Assembly: GCA_018262455.1 (NCBI GenBank) | Contig: JAGSPR010000297.1 | Location: 1-12,095 of the forward strand | Origin: Deltaproteobacteria bacterium | GTDB lineage: Bacteria; Myxococcota; Polyangia; Haliangiales; Haliangiaceae | Length of the DNA stretch: 12,095 bases | Reading direction: 5' to 3' | Part shown: positions 6,750 through 12,095 of the stretch, piece after piece | Position numbering within the stretch: the stretch's first letter is position 1 | Layout of the letters: each line of letters begins with the position of its first letter | Position numbers and translations under genes: made by a program | The notes under the pieces: model-generated | What the model was told of the DNA's origin: nothing | What the model saw: the letters and a program-made list of their open reading frames with translations, nothing else | Database searches by the model: none

Positions 6750-7694
6750 ATGACCGAGAACGTTGTCATCATCGGTAGCGGCCCGGCCGCGCACACCGCA
6801 GCCATCTACGCGGCGCGCGCGAACCTGTCGCCCGTCATCTTCGAAGGATTCATGGCGGGTGGGATCGCGGCCGGAGGCCAGCTCACCACGACCACGGACG
6901 TCGAGAACTTTCCGGGGTTCCCTGAGGGCATCATGGGCCCGGAGCTGTGCGACCGGTTCCGCGCGCAATCGACCCGGTTCGGGACCCGGATCTTCAGCGA
7001 GACCATCACGAAGGTCGATCTCTCGCGCCGGCCGTTCCGTTACTCGAGTGACGAGCAGGAGGGCGAGGCCCGGACCCTCATCATCGCCACCGGCGCCACC
7101 GCCAAGCGCGATGACATCCCCGGCACGCGGGACAACGAGCTGTGGCAGAAGGGCGTCTCCGCCTGTGCCGTGTGCGACGGCGCGCTGCCGATCTTCCGCG
7201 GCAAGCCGCTGTTCGTCATCGGCGGCGGTGACTCCGCGATGGAGGAGGCGGGCTTCCTCTCCAAGTTCGCTTCGAAGGTCTACCTGGTGCATCGCCGCGA
7301 CGAGTTTCGCGCGTCGCAGATCATGCAGCAGCGCGCGAAGGCCAACCCGAAGATCGAGCTGCTGCTGTCGCACCGCGTCACCCGGGTCACCGGAGGGAAC
7401 GGCGTCGAGCAGGTCGAGATCCGGGACCTCAAGACCAACACCGACCGGACGATTCCGGCCGCCGGTCTGTTCTTCGCGATCGGGCACGTCCCGAACACCG
7501 GCTTTCTGGGCGGCCAGCTCGCGGTGGACGACCAGGGGTATGTGGTCACCACCCCGGGCACCACCCAGACCTCGGTCGAGGGCGTGTTCGCCGCGGGCGA
7601 CGTCCAGGACAAGAAGTACCGCCAGGCCATCACGGCGGCCGGGACCGGCTGCATGGCCGCGCTCGAAGCGGAGCACTTCCTGTCCGCCCACTGA
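6750..7694 (+). CDS. trxB: Thioredoxin reductase (NADPH)
   Basis: This 314-residue flavoenzyme has the usual length and all family motifs. It reduces thioredoxin disulfide with NADPH through FAD in the cytosol. The FAD-binding motif [17 protein letters not shown] occupies residues 7-23, and [17 protein letters not shown] (42-58) is a classic FAD-contact block. The redox pair is CAVC at 139-142, followed by Asp143. The NADPH motif [10 protein letters not shown] (158-167) and HRRDEFRAS (181-189) follow, and the C-terminal FAD block is [20 protein letters not shown]. Start ATG 6750 matches the family N-terminus; no Shine-Dalgarno site is visible. It is transcribed alone or read into the protease gene 59 bp downstream. 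Its thioredoxin partner is not in this window. The neighbouring hemerythrin-like gene is divergent and may share oxidative-stress control, which is inference. Confidence 0.96.
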   Translation: MTENVVIIGSGPAAHTAAIYAARANLSPVIFEGFMAGGIAAGGQLTTTTDVENFPGFPEGIMGPELCDRFRAQSTRFGTRIFSETITKVDLSRRPFRYSSDEQEGEARTLIIATGATAKRDDIPGTRDNELWQKGVSACAVCDGALPIFRGKPLFVIGGGDSAMEEAGFLSKFASKVYLVHRRDEFRASQIMQQRAKANPKIELLLSHRVTRVTGGNGVEQVEIRDLKTNTDRTIPAAGLFFAIGHVPNTGFLGGQLAVDDQGYVVTTPGTTQTSVEGVFAAGDVQDKKYRQAITAAGTGCMAALEAEHFLSAH

Positions 7695-7743
7695 CGTGCA
7701 ATCAGCGGGAATGCGCTAGGCGAGTTTCTGGGTACAACACCCC

Positions 7744-7747
7744 GAGG
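7744..7747 (+). promoter_or_regulatory. Shine-Dalgarno site of the HtrA-like gene
   Basis: GAGG lies 6 nt before the ATG at 7754, fixing the start that yields the Pro/His-rich cytoplasmic N-terminus. Confidence 0.55.
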
Positions 7748-7753
7748 CGAGCC

Positions 7754-8944
7754 ATGCCACAATCGCTCTACCCCGTGAGTCGAGAGCCGCACCCTCCCCA
7801 TCCACCCGATCCGAACCTGAACGGCATGGTCGCATCGGCGGCCACCATCAAGTTGCTCGCCGTCCTCCTGCTGGTCGTGGCAGGTGCGCTGGTGTACACG
7901 GTCATCCAGACCCGCAGACAGGCCGTCCAGACGGTCTCCTACGAGCCGCGGCCGGTGGCCCAGCGGCCGGATGACAAGCTCGGCGCCGACGAGAAGGGGA
8001 CGATCGAGGTCTTCAAGCAGTTCTCGCGGTCGGTGGTCCACATCACCAGCATCGAGACCCACCGGGACCGCATGACCCTCGACGTCAGCGAGATCCCGCA
8101 GGGGACCGGGACCGGGTTCGTGTGGGACACCGACGGCCACGTCGTCACCAATTTCCACGTCGTCCAGCACGGTGACCGCGCCTCGGTGACGCTCAACGAC
8201 GGCACCACGTATCCGGCGAAGATCATCGGGACCGCGCCCGACAAGGACCTCGCGGTGTTGCACATCGACGCACCGCCCCAGAAGCTACAGAAGCTCCCCG
8301 TCGGGACGTCGACGAACCTCGAGGTCGGTCAGAAGGTGCTCGCGATCGGCAACCCGTTCGGCCTCGATCAGACGCTGACGACCGGCGTGATCTCGGGGCT
8401 CGGGCGCGAGATCAAGAGCGTGACCCAGCACTCGATCTTCGACGTGATCCAGACCGACGCGTCGATCAACCCGGGCAACTCGGGTGGCCCGCTGCTCGAC
8501 AGCTCGGGCCGGCTCATCGGGATCAACACCGCGATCTTCTCTCCCTCGGGCGCGAATGCCGGCATCGGCTTTGCGGTGCCCGTCGATACCGTCAACGCGA
8601 TCGTCCCGCAGCTCCTCAAGTACGGCAAGTTGATCCGGCCGGGCCTCGGCATCAACGTGCTCTCCGATCAGATCGCGATCCAGCAGCGGATCGATGGCGT
8701 CGCCATCCTCGGGGTCTCGCCCGGCGGTGCCGCCGACCGGGCCGGGATCGAGGGCACCAAGCAGGCGAGCGGCGGGATGGAGCTCGGGGACATCATCGTC
8801 AAGATCGACAGCCTCGACGTCCATCGCTCGAGCGATCTGTTCCGGGTCCTCGATGCCCACAAGGTGGGAGACGAGGTCGAGGTCATGCTCGAGAATCAAG
8901 GAAAACGCCGGGTGGTCAAGGTATCGTTGCAAGCACTTCCTTGA
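7754..8944 (+). CDS. Membrane-anchored HtrA/DegS-like serine protease, one PDZ domain
   Basis: This 396-residue S1C-family protease is built like DegS. It has a short Pro/His-rich cytosolic N-terminus, one membrane helix (KLLAVLLLVVAGALVYTVI, 33-51), a trypsin-like domain (~85-290) and a single PDZ domain (~297-393). It should act in the periplasm in folding quality control or in starting an envelope-stress signal. The catalytic triad is complete: His135 in TNFHVV, Asp165 in DKDLAVL and Ser243 in GNSGGPL. GTGTGFVWD (117-125) and IGNPFGLDQTLTTGVIS (198-214) are standard S1C blocks. The PDZ has a GLGI-type carboxylate-binding loop at 297-300. The stop overlaps the TTG of the next gene. Without an anti-sigma factor nearby, a DegS role is only structural analogy, so I give no gene symbol. 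Confidence 0.94.
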   Translation: MPQSLYPVSREPHPPHPPDPNLNGMVASAATIKLLAVLLLVVAGALVYTVIQTRRQAVQTVSYEPRPVAQRPDDKLGADEKGTIEVFKQFSRSVVHITSIETHRDRMTLDVSEIPQGTGTGFVWDTDGHVVTNFHVVQHGDRASVTLNDGTTYPAKIIGTAPDKDLAVLHIDAPPQKLQKLPVGTSTNLEVGQKVLAIGNPFGLDQTLTTGVISGLGREIKSVTQHSIFDVIQTDASINPGNSGGPLLDSSGRLIGINTAIFSPSGANAGIGFAVPVDTVNAIVPQLLKYGKLIRPGLGINVLSDQIAIQQRIDGVAILGVSPGGAADRAGIEGTKQASGGMELGDIIVKIDSLDVHRSSDLFRVLDAHKVGDEVEVMLENQGKRRVVKVSLQALP

Positions 8945-10008
8945 CCAGCCGTACCACCGCCGCCATCCGCTCACCTGCCGCTCCCGCGTCCGTCGAGCCC
9001 GCAGCCCCCCCGTACCGCGACAGCTGGTTGCGGCGTGCCCGATCGTTCGTCGCTTCGACGTTCTTCGAGGGGCTGGCCTCGCTCGGCGCGCTCCACCCGG
9101 CGTTCTCGCCGAAGCGCCACGGCGTCGAGGTCGAGCGCGACATCGTCTACGGCGAGGACGCCAAGTTCCACCAGCTCGATATCTATCGCCCGGTACATCG
9201 ACCCAAGCCGTGGCCGGTCGTGTTCTACGTCCACGGTGGTGCGTTCCACCTGCTCTCGAAGGACACCCACTGGCTGATGGGCCTGGTGTTCGCGCGGTTC
9301 GGCTACCTGGTCATCAACATCAGCTACCGGCTCGCGCCGCAGCATCCGTATCCCGCCGCGATCGAGGACACGTGCGCGGCGTATCGCTGGCTCGCGGCCC
9401 ACATCACCGAGCTCGGGGGCGATCCCGAGCGCGTCGCGGTCGCGGGCGAGTCCGCCGGCGCGAACCTCATCACCGCCCTGACCCTCGCGGCATGCGAGCG
9501 CCGTCCCGAGCCCTGGGCACGTGCGGTGTTCGAGACCGGGCTCGTGCCGAAAGCCGCCCTGCCGTTCTGCGGGATGCTGGAGGTCTCCCGGTCCGAGAGG
9601 TTCGGGCGGCGCCGCCGGTTGCCGCGCTGGGTCGATGGAATGCTTCGCGATGTCACCGCGTCCTACCTTCGTGGGCATTCTCACGTGGGTGGCATCGAGA
9701 CCGAGCTCGCCGACCCGTTGTGCGTGCTCGAGGCGGCGGCAGGTCTGCCATCTCCGACGGTCGCGCCGCGCTGGGAGCGGGCGCTGCCGCCGTTCTTTGC
9801 CCCGGTCGGCACGCGAGATCCTCTGCTCGACGACACGCGCCGGCTCGAAAAAGCGCTCGCGAGCCTCAACGTGCCATGCGAGGCGCGTTATTACCCGGGC
9901 GGCATTCATGCATTCCACGCAATGGTCTGGGATCCGGCGGCTCGGCGATGTTGGCGCGATGCGCTCGCGTTTCTCGATCGGGCGATGCGCGCCAAGCCTG
10001 CGGGCTGA
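8941..10008 (+). CDS. Alpha/beta hydrolase, hormone-sensitive-lipase-like esterase
   Basis: The 355-residue protein is a cytosolic esterase or lipase-like hydrolase of the HSL/acetyl-esterase type. The oxyanion motif HGGAF is at 98-102, the nucleophile elbow GESAG at 169-173 (Ser171), the likely acid Asp293 in GTRDPLLDD, and the likely His323 in YPGGIHAFHAM. SYRLAPQHPYPAAIED (128-143) is a strong family signature. The first ~40 residues are Ala/Pro/Ser/Arg-rich with no clear signal peptide. The TTG start at 8941 overlaps the protease stop by 4 bp (TTGA), fitting the coupling style seen elsewhere; a later start near residue 29 is possible because no strong ribosome site is visible. The basic segment ERFGRRRRLPRW (220-231) lies in the cap region. 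The substrate cannot be named. Confidence 0.9.
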   Translation: MTSRTTAAIRSPAAPASVEPAAPPYRDSWLRRARSFVASTFFEGLASLGALHPAFSPKRHGVEVERDIVYGEDAKFHQLDIYRPVHRPKPWPVVFYVHGGAFHLLSKDTHWLMGLVFARFGYLVINISYRLAPQHPYPAAIEDTCAAYRWLAAHITELGGDPERVAVAGESAGANLITALTLAACERRPEPWARAVFETGLVPKAALPFCGMLEVSRSERFGRRRRLPRWVDGMLRDVTASYLRGHSHVGGIETELADPLCVLEAAAGLPSPTVAPRWERALPPFFAPVGTRDPLLDDTRRLEKALASLNVPCEARYYPGGIHAFHAMVWDPAARRCWRDALAFLDRAMRAKPAG

Positions 10009-10010
10009 GG
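10006..10010 (+). promoter_or_regulatory. Shine-Dalgarno site overlapping the hydrolase stop
   Basis: TGAGG includes the TGA stop of the hydrolase gene and lies 8 nt before the permease ATG at 10019, consistent with reinitiation within one transcript. Confidence 0.5.
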
Positions 10011-10018
10011 CGCCGTAG

Positions 10019-11530
10019 ATGACGCCTCCTCGCCGTCAGCTCGGCCTCGCCGTCACCGCCGCGATCGTGATCGCGAACATGATCGGGACCGGGGTGTTCA
10101 CCTCCACCGGGTTCCAGGCCAAAGATCTCCACGATCCGAAGACGATCCTGCTCGCCTGGATCATCGGCGGCGTGATCGCGCTGTGTGGGGCGGCCGCGTA
10201 CGCCGAGCTCGGTTCGATGATGCCGCGCGCCGGCGGCGAGTACGTCTACCTCCGCGAGGCCTATCACCCCGCGGTCGGCTTCATGAGCGGCTGGGTCTCG
10301 CTGACCGCGGGATTCTCGGCGCCGATCGCCGTCGCCGCGCTGTTCTTCGCGCGCTACCTCGGCACCGTGTTTCCCGAGCTCGGCGCGGCCGCGCCGTGGG
10401 CGACGCTCGACGTCGGGCTGTTCACGATCAACGTCGGGTTACAGCACGTGATCGCGACCGGCCTGATCGTGGCGATCACGTGCCTGCACGCGTTCGATAC
10501 CAAGATCGGCGGCTGGGTCCAGGCGGTGTTCACCGCGGCCAAGGTGCTGCTGATCGTGCTGTTCATCGGCGGTGGCTTGCTCGCCGGCACCGGCGACTGG
10601 TCGAACCTGGCGAGCCAGAGCGGTGGGTTCGCCAACGTCGGGACCGAGTCGTTCGCGATCGCGCTGATGTACGTGAGCTTCGCGTATTCGGGCTGGAACG
10701 CGGCGGCGTACATCGCGAGCGACGTCAGCAAGCCCGAGAAGACGCTGCCGCGCGCGCTGCTGCTCGGCACCGGCCTCGTGATGGTGCTCTACGTCCTGCT
10801 GAACCTGGTGTTCCTCTACGCCGTGCCGACCGGCGCGCTCGGTGGTCCGCCGTACTGCCCCGACGTCGACGCGGCCACGCTCGCGCAGCTCCAGAAGGCG
10901 GGCACGTGCTCGAATGACTTCCACGGCATCTACGAGGTCGGCGACGCCGCCGCGCGCGCGCTGTTCGGGTCCCGCGTCGGCCAGCTCGTCAGCTCGGTGA
11001 TCGCGCTGGCACTCGTCTCGGCGGTGAGCGCGATGATCATGGCCGGGCCTCGCGTCTACTCGGCGATGGCGGCGGACCGCGCGCTGCCGCGCAAGCTCGC
11101 CTTCCACAACCAGCGCGGCGTCCCGGTGACCGCGGTGGTGACGCAGGGCGTCCTCGCGTGCCTGTTCGTGTTCGTCGGCAACCCCGACACCTTGATCCGG
11201 TTCGTCGGGTTCACCCTCGCGATCTTCGCCGGGCTGACGGTGGCCGCGGTGTTCGTGCTGCGGGCTCGCGGGCTGCGCGGCGCGTACCGCACGTTCGGCT
11301 ATCCGGTCACCCCGGTGCTGTTCATCATCGTGTCGGCGTGGATCGCGTACGCGCAGATCCGTGCGCACCCGTTCGAGAGCCTGATCATCGGGCTCGTGCT
11401 GGCGCTCGGCGCGGTGGTCTACTGGGTCACGGCGAGGGGCCAGCCGCCGCTGCCCAACGAGAACGACCCGATCGATACCCCGCCGGTGCCCCAGGTCCCG
11501 ACGGCCCGGGTCGTGGAGAAGGACAAGTAG
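10019..11530 (+). CDS. APC-superfamily amino acid permease with Cys-containing periplasmic loop insert
   Basis: This 503-residue inner-membrane protein has about 12 hydrophobic helices and the LeuT-type layout of amino acid/polyamine/organocation transporters. TM1 contains the substrate-binding break IANMIGTGVFTSTG (18-31). PRAGGEYVYLREAYHP (69-84) and SGWNAAAYIASDVSKPEKTLP (224-244) are typical LAT/APC motifs, the latter in TM6 and the following loop. Substrate is probably a neutral or related amino acid, not determinable here. Between TM7 and TM8, where the loop faces the periplasm, there is an insert of roughly 25-30 residues (275-303) with Cys280 and Cys297, which could form a disulfide. 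The C-terminus is a hydrophilic Pro-rich tail. It lies 10 bp after the hydrolase gene and abuts the lipoprotein gene. Confidence 0.93.
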   Translation: MTPPRRQLGLAVTAAIVIANMIGTGVFTSTGFQAKDLHDPKTILLAWIIGGVIALCGAAAYAELGSMMPRAGGEYVYLREAYHPAVGFMSGWVSLTAGFSAPIAVAALFFARYLGTVFPELGAAAPWATLDVGLFTINVGLQHVIATGLIVAITCLHAFDTKIGGWVQAVFTAAKVLLIVLFIGGGLLAGTGDWSNLASQSGGFANVGTESFAIALMYVSFAYSGWNAAAYIASDVSKPEKTLPRALLLGTGLVMVLYVLLNLVFLYAVPTGALGGPPYCPDVDAATLAQLQKAGTCSNDFHGIYEVGDAAARALFGSRVGQLVSSVIALALVSAVSAMIMAGPRVYSAMAADRALPRKLAFHNQRGVPVTAVVTQGVLACLFVFVGNPDTLIRFVGFTLAIFAGLTVAAVFVLRARGLRGAYRTFGYPVTPVLFIIVSAWIAYAQIRAHPFESLIIGLVLALGAVVYWVTARGQPPLPNENDPIDTPPVPQVPTARVVEKDK

Positions 11531-11890
11531 ATGCGAGCCCTGCTCCTGCTCCTGCTCGTTGCGGTCACCGGCTGCATCAACCAGGCCGCGAATGCGATCA
11601 GCCCCCAGCCGATCGGCAGCGGGACGATGACCTGCCGCCAGATCGTCGAGCAATGCGACAGCCAGTGCACGGATCCACTCTGCGTGCGCCGGTGCGGTGA
11701 CGAGGGGACTCCCGAGGCAGCCCAGCAGCACGCCGCGGTCGTCGACTGCGCCCAGCGCAACGGCTGCACCGATGAAGCCTGCATCCAGTCGAGCTGTGGA
11801 GCCGAGTCTGCGACGTGCCAGGGGCCTGCCCCCGCGTCCGATGCTGCGCCGGAGCGCAGTGATGCGCCTGGCGCCACGTCGCCGGAGTGA
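11531..11890 (+). CDS. Small Cys-rich lipoprotein
   Basis: The 119-residue product begins with a short signal peptide (MRALLLLLLVAVTGC), and Cys15 follows a lipobox-like V-T-G, so lipidation by Lgt and signal peptidase II is predicted. The mature part has ten further cysteines at 35, 42, 46, 51, 55, 73, 79, 84, 89 and 96, in two clusters of five with similar spacing, followed by an Ala/Pro/Ser/Glu tail. Such an even count in an exported protein suggests up to five disulfides. No family is recognised. The ATG directly follows the permease TAG, and GGAGAAGGA (11515-11523) gives a strong ribosome site 7 nt away. It is the last gene of the + strand run and is followed by an inverted-repeat structure. 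An extracytoplasmic partner of the permease is conceivable but unproven. Confidence 0.85.
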   Translation: MRALLLLLLVAVTGCINQAANAISPQPIGSGTMTCRQIVEQCDSQCTDPLCVRRCGDEGTPEAAQQHAAVVDCAQRNGCTDEACIQSSCGAESATCQGPAPASDAAPERSDAPGATSPE

Positions 11891-11897
11891 CATCCTG

Positions 11898-11976
11898 ACC
11901 CCAGGGTTCACTTGAGATGACCCGATCTCGCGTCGCCGCTTGCGACCTCGGGATCAGCTGGAGCGACCCCTGGGGT
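11898..11976 (+). terminator. Extended inverted-repeat structure after the operon (terminator or structured RNA)
   Basis: ACCCCAGGG (11898-11906) pairs with CCCTGGGGT (11968-11976). Nested inside, GAT (11916-11918) pairs with ATC (11953-11955), CCCGA (11921-11925) with TCGGG (11948-11952), and GTCGC (11932-11936) with GCGAC (11942-11946) around loop CGCTT. It starts 8 bp after the lipoprotein stop, which suits a terminator, but no T-run follows. The right arm is itself a near palindrome (ACCCC-T-GGGGT). Confidence 0.4.
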
Positions 11977-12095
11977 TAGCAGCAATGCCGCTCAGCTAGC
12001 GACCTCCCCGAATGAACGTGGTGGAGACCGCGAACGCCGCGGGCCGCTGGCGCGACGGACCCGCACCCCGCTCGCGCTCGAATCCTCGCGCAGGC
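11977..12095. other. Window end, no supported gene
   Basis: An ATG at 12012 opens a frame running off the edge (MNVVETANAAGRWRDG), but it has no ribosome site. Two frames on the - strand also stay open to the edge (stops near 11980 and 12000). None has enough sequence to choose. The stretch could hold the start or end of a gene lying outside. Confidence 0.3.

Noticed and set aside
7701..7740. Promoter for the HtrA-like gene using TACAAC (7733-7738)
   Set aside because: The -10-like box is fair, but no acceptable -35 box lies 16-18 bp upstream, so I did not list it.
10439..11911. 490-residue - strand frame opposite the permease and lipoprotein genes
   Set aside because: Composition is dominated by Arg, His, Asp and Ala, and it covers two well-supported + strand genes. 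It is an antisense shadow.
12070..12095. tRNA T-arm-like sequence (CTCGAATCC) near the window end
   Set aside because: The first loop base is C rather than T, the flanking stem does not pair correctly, and no D-arm or anticodon arm is found upstream.

Overview
The window is a high-GC, densely coded bacterial chromosome segment with short gaps, frequent 1-4 bp gene overlaps and many GTG/TTG start candidates. Gene content (crotonyl-CoA carboxylase/reductase with an epimerase-like partner, a PP2C phosphatase fused to a cyclic-nucleotide-binding domain, DsbA-fold proteins without a redox motif, a divergent Lgt, a DegS-like protease and a Cys-rich lipoprotein) fits a Gram-negative, probably a myxobacterium-like (Myxococcota/deltaproteobacterial) organism. 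That placement is inferred from gene style, not from a marker gene. I see no rRNA, tRNA, CRISPR array, transposase or prophage gene.

Layout. (A) 2-825, + strand: the 3' end of a crotonyl-CoA carboxylase/reductase gene overlaps by 4 bp a VOC-family protein resembling methylmalonyl/ethylmalonyl-CoA epimerase, which suggests ethylmalonyl-CoA metabolism. (B) 826-1092: gap between convergent genes with a candidate terminator hairpin. (C) 4450-1093, - strand: a compact run of five genes, in transcription order a 54-aa one-helix membrane protein, a secreted DsbA-fold protein without CXXC, a second DsbA-fold protein lacking its N-terminal part, a PP2C phosphatase with a C-terminal cNMP-binding domain, and an unrecognised ~181-aa protein. 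Overlaps (GTGA, TGATG) and short gaps suggest an operon. (D) 4498-5745, + strand: a divergent prolipoprotein diacylglyceryl transferase homologue with a ~108-residue charged, Pro/Lys-rich tail. (E) 6660-5755, - strand: a hemerythrin-like protein carrying 28 consecutive glycines and a histone-H1-like Lys/Pro tail. (F) 6750-7694, + strand: thioredoxin reductase. (G) 7754-11890, + strand: a membrane-anchored HtrA/DegS-like protease, an alpha/beta hydrolase, an APC-family permease and a small Cys-rich lipoprotein, with contacts of -4, +10 and 0 bp, probably one transcript. (H) 11891-12095: an extended inverted-repeat structure followed by about 120 bp with no convincing gene.

Two themes recur. 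One is redox and thiol chemistry: thioredoxin reductase, hemerythrin, DsbA-fold proteins that have lost their cysteines, a Cys-bearing permease loop and a 10-Cys lipoprotein. The other is envelope biogenesis and quality control: Lgt, HtrA and a lipoprotein. The most unusual items are the hemerythrin/poly-Gly/histone-like fusion, the Cys-less split DsbA-like operon ending in a PP2C-cNMP phosphatase, and the Lgt homologue with key positions changed. No single known defence or mobile system is present.
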